A stretch of 64,000 nucleotides of DNA from Chrysomallon squamiferum (GCA_012295275.1 CM022670.1:30688438-30752437); one strand, 5' to 3'; shown: positions 1 through 14,693, numbered from the stretch's first letter. Numbers and translations are program-made. The notes: generated from the sequence alone by a model not told the origin.

Positions 1-1679
1 TTCGGATAATAATTAGTCCATTATTTCATTACTGGTTTGATATATTTTATTGTCTTACATATATGATGCCAAGGATAACACAGTTTCCTTTGATAACATA
101 TGACTCAGGTAGTTATTTAATTTAAAGATTTAGGGATTGTTGATCGCACATCTTGTTCAGGTTATTTCGAACATTTGACAAAAGGTGACAAAAAGAAGCG
201 CGAAAAATGTCAAGAAATGAAGATTTTAAATGATACAAAGTTGAGAGAGACAGAGAGTGAGAGAGATATAAGGCAGGTCCATGTTATGAGTGCATGCATT
301 ACATGTTAAAATATGTAAAATGTAAAATAAAGGTACAGGAAAGCAGAGGTACATTTCTAAAGAGCAACATGCGTGTGCAGTTTATACGTGTTTTTCCATG
401 AGGTAAAATGACACTGATTTACCTCTAAGAACATTTCCGTTTCATCAGTGGTCAGTTTAATCCTACTGCGACTCAAATAACGTCGAATGGTAGCTCCTTT
501 TGGAAATTTCGAAGTTGTGTTAACTTCTTGATTTCTTTTCACGAACATCGGCATGATTCTTTTATTTTTTACTTTGTGCGATAAAAATTCTTGACTTTCC
601 ACGAAATAAAATAAATTTCTGTCGCATAGCTACTTAGCAGCATCGGGCTGCCATTGATTGATGAATCGCGTGTCACCATGTCCACAACACCATACACACA
701 TCTGACTGAAAATGTAATAAAAATCACTAATAAATGTTCGCATTGCATTAAATGGACGAAACAAAACTGTGGATATATTTATTTGCTGTTTGTTTAATGT
801 ATTACCGTGTGACGAAAATCAATGGCGAATCATTGTCATTCCGTTTTGTGAAGTCACTAAACTATGATGGGTAAATAATCTCGCTCCATTAGTAACCATA
901 TCAACTAGAATTGTAGCCGATCTAAAACGTTTTGCATTTACAACGTAATAATGCAAATTACGTACAATGCTTTTCCACACATATAAGTATTTATTCAGAC
1001 TTTCCTATTAGAGCTCTTTTGCTGAATTGTCTTATTTTCGTTTGTTTCAGCCGATGGTTTAGCATCATGAATGTGAAAGGTCTGACACGGCTCACAATAC
1101 CATGGCGATATTACCATATGGTGGCGCACCTTGAAACAACAGGTAGAAATGATAAGTCATCCATGAATTAAAAAAAAGTTAACGTTAATGGTCATGTGAT
1201 ACGTTTAACGCTAGGAATAACAATAAAATATACATTAGATTAATAGACAGATCATTTGGGCAAAATGAATGAACTAAACGTGGGCTATAAATTTACAAAA
1301 AGAGTTTACTGAACGACTCGCTTGACCCGTAAAGAATAAATCGTAAAGAAAGACAAAGCGAAAGGAATGAATCTAATAAAATACAAATAATAATAAACCT
1401 TTGTTTTATTGCCATAATTATTAGAAATAAATTATCTAGAAATGGGTAATTAGGTCATGGAATTAGAATTTCACAAAGATTCAGTGATACGAAGAAACAT
1501 TATTTAGTAAACAAGATAATGTGCAAATTACTGTGATAGTTTCAGTTATAAAAGTTACAAGTTTATATAAAATATAGGTAAATGGAAGGACAGAATAGAA
1601 GAAAATATTATAAATAAAATATCTGTAATTGGATATGAAAGTATATATTTTTAAAATGTCTCAGTCCATGCAAATGCAG
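1..1679. other. AT-rich intergenic DNA
   Basis: No supported gene. The minus strand around 360-715 is mildly coding-like (open pieces such as GATIRRYLSRSRIKLTTDET) with stops between frames; it may be an old element fragment. Confidence 0.4.
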
Positions 1680-1773
1680 AACTACTACTGCTGCTGTTGC
1701 TGCTGCTACTACTATTACTACTACCAATAATAATAATAATAATAATAATAATAATTATTATTATTATTATTAT
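1680..1773. repeat. Trinucleotide tract ending in an (AAT)n(ATT)n palindrome
   Basis: CTG/ACT repeats followed by about 9 AAT and 7 ATT units (1726-1773), which together form a self-complementary hairpin. Confidence 0.9.
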
Positions 1774-2287
1774 GTACATTATATATGTTTGTATGTATGT
1801 ATATTAATAGTTATACTTCCGAAATTCATTTTAGTTTTGATCAAACATACTACTTATGTACGATTTACTTAAATCCATGAAATATTATTCATAATACTGT
1901 TGACTGTAATAATTTTAACTTACAAAAAACAAAAAACAAAAACATTATATCAAACACTTCGTAATCCAAATTTTTTACAAATCTGTAACCAACTGATATA
2001 ATGTACGAGGAAAATGTGTTTTCATTCTCGCTGTTAATATGCGTGATGCAATTAAAAGACCAAAAACGTTTTCATAAATCTCAAACAGTTTTAATATAAT
2101 AAATCGATAAAATAAATTATTGACTATTTTTGGCTTCTAACCGAGTTTGTTAATTAAGTAAATTTGATCTGATTAAAGTTGCAGTTAATGTAGAACTTTC
2201 GCACCTGTCTTAAATAATTATCTTGGCCATAGAAAATCTTCAAACTTTTCAGAAAAAGAAATATTCTAGTAAATAATAAAAAAAAGT

Positions 2288-2310
2288 TTTTTTTTTTTTT
2301 TTTTTTTTTT
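2288..2310. repeat. Poly(T) tract
   Basis: Run of 23 T. The surrounding stretch 1774-3700 is AT-rich, with nothing gene-like seen. Confidence 0.9.
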
Positions 2311-3715
2311 GGTCTTTTTTTTCATACTATTCAAACAGCATTTATGTAACATGATGGTGTTTAACATTATTGAAAAGTTGGTAAGTGAAAAATTGGAACT
2401 CTTTATTTTTGAAACCTTCCTATCTAACACTGATTGTGCAGTTCAAAATAATGTTAAAAAACCCAATAAAATACCCCCCCCAAAAAAAAAAAACACATTG
2501 AAATTATGTCTCGAGGTGTTTTTGTCAATTCGCAAATATACATTTTTCGTAGAATTTTCTAGAAGATTTGTTCTCGCACTTTAATTCTTGTGATTAAATA
2601 TACTGTGATGACGGGAAGGAAATTCCTGTTCTATCAATACGTATTTTACGATACTAAAAACACCCACACATTAACTAATTAAATTTCCATCACATAGAGA
2701 GGCGTGGTGTTTCAATCTTTTTAAAAGAATAAATATTTCACTTTACGATTTGAAATCGATGATGTTAGCACTTTCTATTGTGGTCTAAATCATAACTGCT
2801 GCTTGGAGTTTCCGCGTACAATATAATTCCCTTTAATAACTACACTTTTTAAAAATAGTTTTCTGGTTTCATCAAGTTTAAATGGTAAATACTGACTGAA
2901 ACTATACCAAACGAACGAATAAATATTTAAATATTTGTCTAACACAGTGCCTTAACATAGTTTAATATTAACTTATGTTAGATCTCAAACACACATATAT
3001 GTTTTCAAATAATGCTGAGAGGAAAGACGAAATCCGTTGTTACTGTTTCATGAAGTAATCGTAAAAATTAGTACTAAGGTTTGTTTCATTTACGACTTCC
3101 CACAGACATAAAAATGCAACTCTTAATAAAACAACCATATGTGACTAGAACAAGAAACAGGAAAACGTATAGTACGATGTTTCATAGTTAAGTACGAGTC
3201 ACTGACTGAAATTTGAAACACCGAGCAGGAAAGATCCCGCAACCTATCAGGAGCTCTAAACACTCTTTTCCTGGCTGAAACACTGGGTCATCTATTTTTC
3301 TTAAAATGATAGATTAATTCTTCTAATGGTTAATCAGAAAATCTCTTGGGAAATAGAGACGATGCTTATCTATAATTAATCATGAAGGTGTGCTGGAATG
3401 AATTTAACTTATTTGGAATAATATAATAATGATTATTGTTTATGTTTAATTTTAAAGTCATGGTGGTTGTAGTTTACGAATTACGTTCTTATATCCTTCT
3501 TAGATGTTTTTACATTTATTTGTTTGATGCTAATGCACTTACAATCACCGACGTTTACCTGGATAACTTTAAAATTTAATTAGTTTCTTCACCTTTGCTG
3601 CCACTAGAAAGTTTGCTTTAAAACCATCAGTTTGACGTTAAATATAAGTTAGTTATGCTTTGGGTATTCCAGAGAATTTAATTATTTCTTTTTCATCATG
3701 TTTACATATGTGTAT

Positions 3716-3851
3716 ATGTATGTATTTATGTATGCATGTATGTATGTATGTATGTATGTATGTATGTATGTATGTATGTATGTAGGTAGGTAGGTAGGTA
3801 GGTAGGTAGGTAGGTAGGTAGGTAGGTAGGTAGGTATGTGTGTGTGTGTGT
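3716..3851. repeat. Compound microsatellite (TATG)n-(TAGG)n-(TG)n
   Basis: About 17 TATG units change at 3784 to about 13 perfect TAGG units, then to (TG)8. Confidence 0.95.
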
Positions 3852-4671
3852 GATTGTTTGTTTCCACAGACCAAATAACCCAGAAAATTCTCTTTAAAAT
3901 ATAATTCGTTACATATCAATTTCAGTGAAATATTTTCAATATATCTAAACTATACTCAGACGTTTTATTATTATTAATTTATTTTTGTTCAGTAAAGTAA
4001 ATTGCTCTGAGAAAAAGCACTTTAAAACATAATTACTATAGTAAAAGATACCACAGGCTAACTGAAAATAATTTTCCTGTTTAAAGACATCAAATAAACG
4101 TTTTACCTTGTTTTTGATGAGTCGGTTTTCAAAAGTATGTTTAGCAAATGAGATTAGTTTTCAACGAAACTGCAGTACACCAAGAATACCGCTGTTAAAT
4201 ATTTTTGTGGCCGCATCGTGAAACAAGAAAAACATGAATAATCGTTAAGATGACCATTATATAGATGGCCTTGCGAGTAAAAACAAATAAACAAACAAAC
4301 AAACACCTTCTGATCAAGAATCATGATGAGTCATTTCTATTTATAAATAATCTTGTTATTTTTAACGTTGTTAATGAATATAATATATATTCAATTTAAT
4401 ATTAACAAATAAACAAGCATGATATGCTTGAGATATTTAACTGAAATTTTCACATTGAAACTAAACTCTTGCTAAAACTCTACAGAATTTGAAGTATTGT
4501 ATCCTTTTGAATTAAATATCTTCTCCTTTTTTATCGTTTATAAATATATTATTGCGTTCATTATTATTATTAAATTCATTATAAAACTAAGTTCAGACTG
4601 AAAAATGTTTTTTCGAGTATTATAGATATTGTAAGCAATCGGAGAACACCAAATTATTAACTACTATATAA

Positions 4672-4677
<6 letters not shown>

Positions 4678-4732
<55 letters not shown>
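4678..4732. repeat. Poly(A) tract, 55 bp
   Basis: Uninterrupted A run; no retroposed coding sequence seen 5' of it. The flanks 3852-5460 hold nothing gene-like. Confidence 0.95.
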
Positions 4733-4733
<1 letters not shown>

Positions 4734-5457
4734 AAGACAATTTCATAACATGTATAGAAAGTAATACTCAATAACACAATAATACTAAATAAAAATTTAG
4801 AAAATCTAAAATGTAAAATGAAAGAAAACCGTAGACAGGCAGAGTATGTAAGCTAATTGTATTGCTTTAAACATGTTTAAAATTATTAATCTATACAACT
4901 GCATGTTGTTAAAAACTTTTGAGAGATAAACATCATTTCCTTGATTCGCTGGATGTATTGTTTGGTATCATAAACGATCTGCAAACATGTCGAGATAATA
5001 GGTTGTCCATTACGACAAAGTCAGTATCTATCATAACCCTGGAGAGAAAACATTGTTACTGCTTTATTTCATTTGTTATAAAATTACAGTTTAATATTTT
5101 AAATGTTTCAACAGATATAAAAATGATTGTCTTTATGTTGTTACATATTCTAGGTAACGACTGCGTCATAATAACGACCATGAATGTCGTCGTGGGCTGA
5201 TTATTATTGCTGTGTAAATAATTTTAAAATTATATTTATAAAGGAGCTTCAGAAAATGATGACTTTGAAAAATGGTAGAAAATAAAACAATACTTGCTCA
5301 GTTTAAATTTTAACTGAAAAAGGATTATAATCTACAATATGTTTCTTAATTAATTTCTAAAAACATAATATTTAATCATTTATTTACTGTTTTAACCATC
5401 CCCTACAAAAATCCAGTTTTAGCTTCTTCAGTTGTTGTTTAAAATTACGTTTTTTTT

Positions 5458-5461
<4 letters not shown>

Positions 5462-5498
<37 letters not shown>
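5462..5498. repeat. (GT)n microsatellite
   Basis: About 18 GT units in AT-rich intergenic DNA. Confidence 0.9.
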
Positions 5499-5501
<3 letters not shown>

Positions 5502-5859
5502 GTGAATGTATATACGTATATGTATGTGGCGGACGTAGTGAACATCTGTTACCAAATATAACATATTTTCAATAAAGCAAATTATATATTTGGTATGTGT
5601 CCGTACATTTGTAAGTGTGTACAGTTATTTATATATTTATACAAGTGTACAGTTATTTATTTATTTCATGAATACATTAATACAGTTAACATAAAACAAA
5701 AATTCATATAGTATCATGACTACACTAAAAAGATGACAAATCAGATTTAGTCCGAATCAAGTTGACAACTATTGCCAATGAAGACAAATTATATCTGGCG
5801 TATTGATAAACACGTCGAATAGTGTCAGTAGAAAAGATCATTCATATCTGAAATGGCAC

Positions 5860-6065
5860 CTACATGTACACACAGATACCCAAACACATAATTACATACA
5901 TATATATTCTGATATACATACACACGCATACATAGATAAATATATACATACACACACATACATCCATCCATATCTATCTATCCATCCATCCATCCATCTA
6001 TCCATCCAAACACGCATTCACACATAAATACATACAAATATACACATACACAGACACATATATAT
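5860..6065. repeat. Degenerate (CATA)n/(CATC)n tract
   Basis: Imperfect tetranucleotides with CACA and CATC blocks; apparent reading frames here are repeat translations. Confidence 0.85.
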
Positions 6066-6235
6066 TTATGCTGTGTCACAACAGCGAGAGAGCGAGAAAA
6101 CGAACACCGTAACTGACATTTTCACAACCTAACTGATTATTTTTCACAAACATAGACAAACTAGCATATATATATACTTGTAGAGAGAAAGATCTATAAT
6201 CAATATTTAAAAACAAAAATGATATAAACAGTTAT

Positions 6236-6640
6236 AAAATCCGAAATAAAATAAAACAACAATAAAAATAACAACAATAACAACAGGAACAGCAGCAACA
6301 ATAATAATAATAATAATATTAATACTAATACTAATACTGATACTAATACTAATAATACTACTAATAATACTACTAATAATAATTATAATAATTTAATAAT
6401 TTAATAAGAATAAATAAAAATAAACAACGACATTGTCTGTCACTAAAGAACATGGAATTAATTAATATATAACGAGAGCCAGCACAGATATAACCAATGA
6501 TCATTTGTTAGAAAGTATGTAAACTATTTCTGTTAGTAGAAACTTATTATTAAAAATGTAAAATAAAAATGATAACAATAATAATAATAATAAGGGGAAG
6601 AAGAAGAAGAAGAAAGAAGAAGAAGAAAAAGAATAAAAAG
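6236..6640. repeat. (AAT)n, (ACT)n and (GAA)n tracts
   Basis: A series of imperfect trinucleotide blocks, ending with a purine-only (GAA)n run at about 6597-6640. Confidence 0.85.
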
Positions 6641-6690
6641 AATCACATCGGAAACAACGATTAATTATACTCTACACTATATTTACATAC

Positions 6691-6847
6691 CTTTAAGATA
6701 TCAACTGGGAAGTGTTCCTGTAAGTAGAAATTGCTCAGACTTAGTATACTGTCTTCTGTCTTCGGAGATGTAATTTCAGCTTTCCTGATAAAACATCCCC
6801 TCAGTCCTTTAAAACATTTTCGTTCGTTCTCCGGTGTTTCCATCGGT
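6691..6847 (-). CDS. Candidate exon, unrecognised protein
   Basis: The minus strand is open across this segment from an acceptor-like site (tctctacatttctaag, just above 6847) to a gtatgt donor at 6690. It encodes METPENERKCFKGLRGCFIR at its head and LQEHFPVDILK at its end, with a balanced, coding-like composition. Met at 6843 would suit a first exon. I recognise no family. It could be a chance ORF with a chance donor. Confidence 0.25.
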
Positions 6848-7619
6848 CTTAGAAATGTAGAGAAAACATTCAAATTATCCCCTTTACAAGCAGAACTATC
6901 TGACTGTGAAAGTTTATCATTTCTTCCAATCTGTACTTGAAGCGATAAACAAATAGTCTACCTGTTCATCATCAGTTCATCCACCGCGATTAATGTAACC
7001 TGAATTGACCTGTTCCACCACAGTTCCGTTAATTGTGCCCGTTATCGAGTGTTTCTCTCAGGCTATGGCACATTCTGTCAAAGGTACTCAACGCCATTAC
7101 CCAAGTCACCGTAATATACTATTTGCGATGGATAATTTGAATCGGTTAATACTTTTGTCATTTCTCGAGAAACGATTCGACCAAATTATGCGCTACTTTT
7201 GGTCGCTCATCGATATACAAATCTCCTGGGACAAATTGGTTGGATGTAAAAAATGTGTTACCTTTATTGAATGGACGGTCTAAAATGCGCAAGACACCAC
7301 GTTTTTTGTATTATAACATTGTACGTTAAAACAAAAATATTTAAAGTCATTTTACCTCCTACCAAGTATCATTTGTTTCTAATCTCTCTGTGAGTATAGG
7401 AATATTCTAGAAATACTGTATACTAAGGTTAGATAATTACGTTTCTCTATCTGCTACTTTGTATTATAGATTTTATCTCATTTCATCTCAATATCACAGT
7501 TATTTTGTAAAATACTGTTTCAAAATTTACAGTTAATCTGGTTACAACATTATCTCTGTATGTGTGTCATTTGCAAAAATAATATCAGTGAAATAATTTA
7601 ATTAAAAAGAAAAATATGG

Positions 7620-7622
<3 letters not shown>

Positions 7623-7716
<94 letters not shown>

Positions 7717-7731
7717 TCCTCCTCCTCCTCC
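7623..7731. repeat. (TC)n plus (CCT)n polypyrimidine microsatellite
   Basis: About 44 TC units followed by (CCT)6; long frames on both strands here are serine-leucine or arginine-glutamate repeat artefacts. Confidence 0.95.
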
Positions 7732-8608
7732 GCGACAATATCATAATTTCTTTTTTTCTCTCTCTCATTTTCATTCGCGATATGTACGCGGTTTGATATG
7801 GTTATTTGTGTTCGTGTGTGTGCATATAAATATAGTGTTTGTTTGCGCTTTTTATATAATTTGCGAAATATTTTACACATAAAACTTGACATCATATTAG
7901 AAATAAACTTACACATGTTATTCGCCGCATCAGTAAACAGAAGTCAACAACATTCTTTTGCATAAATCTATTTGTGTAAGCTTACTATTTAAACACAGAA
8001 GGAAATAAAAATGGAAAATACATACAAAAAATTATTATAAAACTCAGACTTTCTAAACAGTAATTTCAAACTCCGAATGAATAATATTAGCAATAACTTT
8101 CTTTCATTTTCTTTCTAAACCGCTAACCCTGATAACAAGTAATGGAAATAAGACTCTAGAAAACAAGCCAATAGCTGTACATACGATACAGTCTTTCAGA
8201 ACATTATGAACATGGTACTGTTTCACATCACATCGAGAAAATCAACAGATAATTAATTCAACTTGTTCCTGTTTCAGAATCTCTTGACTATTCTCTCCGA
8301 GTTTATTTGGTACAATTAAATTATCGCCAAGTATTGCCTTATTGTTGTTTTAATCCGCGTGATTGTACTAATTAATTTTACATTTTGTTTCCTGTTACTT
8401 TTTATTATTATTATTATTATTATTATTGATTTTTTTTTCTGTTATAACGTACATTTTTTTGTGCACATATTATATAAATAGGATAACGGTAGTACAAATG
8501 TGTGTATATATTATGCATGTATTATGCATGTATTAGAAAGTTTTGGTAATTTTAATTTCAATAATTATTGAAAATGATTATTTACTAGTATAAAATATTT
8601 TATTAAGA

Positions 8609-8609
<1 letters not shown>

Positions 8610-8647
<38 letters not shown>

Positions 8648-8684
8648 ATTAATTAATTAATTAATTAATTAATTAATCAATCAA
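8610..8684. repeat. (AAAT)n-(AATT)n compound microsatellite
   Basis: About 10 TAAA units passing into about 8 TTAA units. Confidence 0.9.
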
Positions 8685-9098
8685 AAGGTTGCCTGGGTTA
8701 GCATTCGTAATAGAACATATTAAAACTTATGAAACTGTTTAAAGCAAAGTGGCATTATGAATTCATGTTACATGAATTAATATTAAATTATATTTCTAAA
8801 ACTTTTCTTAAGCAGTATGTTGCTTTGATCGCATATACGATACTGATCGATAGAAAATGTATATAAATGGTTTAAATGTGTACCATCCCTATTAAAGTCA
8901 CTCTAGATTTATAACCAGTCGTAAAATATTGTCAAGAAAACTGTAAACAGGAAATAAATATTTAAATAATTGCATTTAAATAATTGTTTAAGCAATAATG
9001 TACTTATTGCCAGTTATATTTAATTCAAACTGATATATAGCGAATATCTTTCCATTTAATGTACTTGCTTGCTTTTTATTATTATACTAATTTGTATT

Positions 9099-9143
9099 TT
9101 ATTATTATTATTATTCTTATTATTCTTATTATTCTTATTATTC

Positions 9144-9174
<31 letters not shown>
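9099..9174. repeat. (ATT)n with (TTATTC)n interruptions
   Basis: Repeat of ATT with regular C substitutions. 9175-12100 is AT-rich DNA in which I see no gene. Confidence 0.85.
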
Positions 9175-12101
9175 AATAGCCGTTAGCATTTTAATAAAAA
9201 CTATATTTCAATGGACCACAGGACGCGAGGATAATTAATCCTGAGAATATCAGATAAGAGAAAATCTCAGTGGGTTTATTTTATATTATTATTATTTATT
9301 ATCATATAGATTTCTAGTTTTATACTTGGCTCACAGATGTCACGGTATTAAATTAGTTACTGATCAGTAAAATATTTCAATAGTAATGACCGGACAATGT
9401 GTTTCATAAAGTCTTAATGAAGTTTGAACATTTTCAAGCTATTTGTCCCTAGCGACACCTCGTTGCTAATAATAAAGTGCGACGGTAATATAACAAGAAT
9501 GCATAGATACCAGCATTTTTTTTTAAATTTATATATATATATATATCTTGACGTCACTTTGTAGATTGAAAATTTTATATATATAAAAGCCTAAAAGGTC
9601 AGATTCATATTTTCTATTTCAGTTTAAGAAATTATACCAAGACAAAAAGTGGAAAGGTCAAGACCTCTGCATTTTAACAAGAGTATTATTTGCGAATTAT
9701 TTTTGTTGCTGCTGCTGTTGTTGTTGTTCTAAGTTCAGTTCCAGTGACCATTTCCTTCCTAAGGTTAATTTTCTAACCACTACTTAAACTGACTAGTAGT
9801 CTAACTGTGACTCTTTATTCTGCCGCTAACAGATTTCGTTGGAGACAACCTTTTATCTTAATATGTATTCGTCTTAAAATCTGCTCTGAATTTCAAGTTA
9901 AAACTAAAAAGAAAAGAAAAAAGTTTTCTAGCGTTTGATATCCTCCATCTTTCTCATATCCAGTTTGTAGGAAAAAATAAACAACGAATAGTTACAGAAA
10001 GCAACTATAATATTATGAATAAAGTAAAATAAAATATAATTCAGAATCATTGTTGTAAAAAAATATATAGATCCAGAATTAAACATTTACACTAATATAG
10101 TCTGAAAATAATATAAAAACAAGTTAAATTGTATGTTTATAATATAGCGTTAACTAATTTTGGTTTAATCAAATATTTGTAATAACGGGTTGGAATAAAT
10201 GTTATGTGTGTCAAACAGTTTAAACCAAAAAAATTAAAAATTGGAACATCAGCAAATATCTGATATCATTTTATTGTCTTGTGTTTATTACTTAGTTCTT
10301 TTCATCTATATACGGTTTGAACTATTACACATATGTTCCAAATTTCTGTTGTATTCATAAGATGTCGAGACTGAAGTACAGGTAAAACTGTCCAGAGTAA
10401 CAAAAATATTCATATACAAATTACACACTAACTGCCTGACCTTAATCCAAATAGACAAAAACATCGGGTTGTTTGTGTGAAACAATTTATTTTCAATTAA
10501 CCTGAATTAAAGGATCATTATTTTGTAGGAGGGAGTTCTTTTTATCAGAGAAACGTCTAAAAACACTTTCAGTTTATTTATGCATCGTTTAAGTAGACTT
10601 GTGAATAATGTACTAAAACTAGTACGCGACTTCCCTCTCTAAATTCCAAACAACATTTATTTTGCAGGAAATAAACATCAACGTTACTTAATCTTTTACA
10701 AAATCTAAAAGAGATAACCATTCAGTTTTACTTGATAAATGCTACGAACGTACTGAAATGTATCTTTAAATGGAAAAAGTTTCAGAAGAAAAAGAAAAGT
10801 TTTCATAATGTTTCCTAGACAGTTGCAATAATCTCTCATCTTCTGGTTATTTGATTTTTACGATTTATTTTTTTATTTTTTTTTGTTTTTCATTATTTAT
10901 CTAGCTACTGATTTATTTGACAATAAGCGTCCTTCAGATAAAGAATATACTCCATAGATACGTGACAGGAACACAAAGATAAATCCGTTAAAATTAATTA
11001 TCACTGGTTTTACTAATAAATTGCATAATCAAAATGCATCTGGATGAGTTCTGTTTCAGTACTTTAACATATCTTGGGTGATTTGTATTTATGAAAAAGC
11101 ATGCTCAAGGCCACAAATATTTTTATTTTTGACAATCTATAATTCTACATTACACCATCTATGTAAGATTTAGCCATAGGCTTTGATATATCTGATGGTA
11201 TAATTGGATAATGTGCCACAAGAGACACGCTTCAACCTTCAGTGAATGTAAGCATGTGCTAAGAAATTAGTATATTTTGTAATGTAATTCAATATATCAA
11301 GTTAATTACTGAATTTAATATATATTAATGAAGTTTGATTGTATGTAAGGATAATGAAGAATATGACTCAGAAAATAAGCTTATTTTATATGAATGTATT
11401 TGTGAAATATCTACATCTATGTATTTCGGTGTCTACATTGATGGGGTTTTATTTGTGGGTGTATGGCTACTTTAATGAAATCGAGGACTGAATGAAAACA
11501 ATACACTTTGATATAAGAAATATTCTTACTATCAGTTTTGATGCGTCTGTTTCTTATATATTTGTAGCCGTTTTAATTAAATTGCGGATTAAATTAACTC
11601 ATTGCCTTATTAATTTATTTCTAAGTTGTTATTTGAATATTATTTGAATTAGTTTTGGTGCATCGATATATGATTTTACTTGCAGTACAAGTGATGATGT
11701 TCACTCCTCTTGCATAACGTGGAGAATTAAATAAGCCAGGGATGAACAGAAACGACCTCTTCAACGTGTGTCTATCTAAAACAACAAAAAAGTAAGTTAT
11801 AAAAATTTCTCAAAATAGATATTCTTTGTTAAGTATTTCAAAACTAAATTGTTAACTTTTGTGCAGGAAACTGTTTTTAGAATGAAAGAAAACATTTTAT
11901 GATGATTTTTATTCCGTTTTTACTTTATTTATTTCAGTAAGGTTTCTGATTCATAGTTTCACCTCTTTTATTATTTTTCTTACTCGAGATCACTGTACTG
12001 GAAAGCACAGAACGAAATAATATAATAAAACTTATTCTGTAATAAAAAATGGCTGAAATGTAAATTTTATGTTGCATTATGATTCATAATGAAGAGGAGG
12101 A

Positions 12102-12206
<105 letters not shown>

Positions 12207-12944
12207 AAAACCTTTTTCTTTCAGCGATGTACGAAATATCTTGTAATTTAAGCATAATATTTCTTCTTTTCAAAATCATTGTCCAGATCACATCAGACTG
12301 TATACAGTGAGTCTTATTTATATATATAAAGCAAATTTGAGATATGGTAGATATGGCACGTAATACTTGAAAGGGACAATTTTTGCGAACAAAAAAAAAG
12401 AAAAAAAAGAGACAGATGTTCAGACAGGAGTGCAGTTTGATAGCTTGTTCTGAGAGCTATTTTTCAAAGATACCCCTGGATGGCAAAATTCAAACAAGGT
12501 TCGAACCAGCTTGTATTTTATGTAAAGTATCCCATGTCTGAAAAAGCAATAAATTAATGTTTGCTTTATGTGCTATATATGTAACTTTAGAATGAATATC
12601 CTTTTGTTTCTATCATTCTGCAAATTAAACAAAATTGATTTGTGTTATTTACTTCATTCAGTTGGGCATTAACACGCGGTTATTAATATTAATGAACCTT
12701 CTGTTGGGAAATGAAAAGAGACTCATTTCAGAGGTGTGATGCGTTACGGTCGTGCAGCAAAAGACAAATAATTGATGATTTTCCACAAACATGAAGAGAA
12801 ACAAACGAGAGTCACTGAGTATGATAGTTTGTTTCTCTCTGGGTTTATATTACTTTTTGTGGATTTATTTGAATTGTAGTATATTTGTATTCTTATCAGC
12901 TGGCTGAATGTTGTTTTTACGTAATTATTGCTATACAACAAATG

Positions 12945-13085
12945 ATGCAACCACCACCACTACAATAAATATCACCACGCTACATCACCACTATCATTAT
13001 ACTACTACTGCTACTACAACTTCGGCTACTACTACTGCTACTACTATAACTACTGTTGCTGCTACTGCTGCTGCTGCTTTTACTT
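12945..13085. repeat. (ACC)n/(ACT)n/(GCT)n trinucleotide tract
   Basis: Imperfect trinucleotides that translate to Thr/Ala runs; not a gene. Confidence 0.85.
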
Positions 13086-14691
13086 CTACAATAACCACTT
13101 CAGTTATTTATAAATCGTAAGAAAAATTAGCCAAAATACCGATAAATGCATGATAATACTCTACCATGGACACATACAATATAATGAAGTGTATGTAATA
13201 CACGTGTATTGCCATTTTATCTTTTAATGATGCGTATCTGTGAGGTTTATTTTATAAATTTCGGACTTTATTTATTTATTTAATTAATTAGTTATTTTAT
13301 TATTGTTGAGGTTGTTTTTATTATCATCATCATTAATTTTTTTAATTTTAATTATTTTTAATTTTTCATATTATTTATTTATTTATTTATTAACTTATTT
13401 CAGTTTTATATTTTGTTATTTGTTTTCGGAACTATATTACAAAAGCTCGGAAGCTGAGATCATGGACCAGATAGAAACAATCAGCTACATATATTAGATT
13501 CAGATATGTTTCTGAATAGTTAATTATACGTCATTTTCATTAAAGCTGTATATGCCAACATCCATTTTTTTTTTTTTTTTCTGTCTGTGGTTTTGTTTAT
13601 TTATATATCAGACGTAAACGTCTCCGAGCGAATGTTACTTCTTGACCAGCTGTCTATAGTTATGTGCGGACAGTGGATGTTTTCAATCAGTGAACGCATG
13701 CCTGGTTCTCGTTATTGTAACACTTATGTTTCAAAGTTACCAATTAGGACTTTTTCACTCTTATTTCTACCAAGAAAAACAAAATGAAGAGGAACGAAAC
13801 GAAACCGTAAACAATAGATGAAGTATCCAAGAAATTCATATTAATAGTTTTGGAACGTTTGTGTATTTGAGAACAAAGAGGTAACAAGAGAGAGAAAGAG
13901 AATGTGATATCAGTATAGACAGACAGATAAATAAACAAACTGAAAGACAGACAGACAGATAAACAGATTAGGAGAAATGGCGCAAATAAACAAAAAGCTA
14001 ACGTTTTGAGTAAAAGAGGCAAAACAGCATTAAGAAGAATCAACAATTAATGAATCTGTTTTTATTTTGTGGGTAGATGAATTTATGTAGCGTATGAGTG
14101 TCTTTGTTGTGTATGTAGTTTCTGAGTGCCTTTGCGTATAGATATCTGAAATAATTTTGCAGTAGGTGTACACTTTATTTTGAAACTGATATTTTCTGAA
14201 ATTATTATGTAACTGAAACTATAAATTTAGGAACATTAAAAGTAATTCAGTCGTGATGTTATGAAGTTGTTTCTATACACAGTTAAAACTTTTCTATTTT
14301 ACATAAAAAAACAGTTACGGCTGAATTCACTGCACTGGATGGTATACACAACAACTGCAAAACTGCGACATAAACAAAAACAACAGCAACAACAGTAACA
14401 AATCTCAAAATATATTGTGTATCCCAGATGAAATTAGAATATTTATTTTATTGTGTTTATTTCTTTGAAATGTTCAATCGACTTTCCAAATCAACATAAT
14501 AAGCGTTAATATTTTAGCTCTGTTGTGATGAACTGATGATGAAATGAGATTGGTGAAAACTAAAACTGTATATCTGCTAAATATTTAATAAGATGAAATG
14601 TCATATAATCTGCATAAAACTGTAAGTTAATTAATATTCACATTCATCCTCTTTAATTCATTCTTTCTCCCTCTGTCGTACTATATTTCTT

Positions 14692-14693
<2 letters not shown>

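Noticed and set aside
3653-3919. Open frames rich in Tyr-Leu-Pro-Thr and Tyr-Ile-His-Thr repeats
   Set aside because: Product of the TAGG/TATG microsatellite read on the minus strand.
7602-7916. Long open frames on both strands over (TC)n
   Set aside because: They are translations of the dinucleotide repeat (Ser-Leu or Arg-Glu runs), not genes. The same applies to frames at 12067-12291, 14830-15175 and 52774-53007.
12490-12515. Perfect-looking B box (ggttcgaacc) suggesting a tRNA or SINE
   Set aside because: The motif is self-complementary and no A box or tRNA fold is found at the proper distance on either strand.
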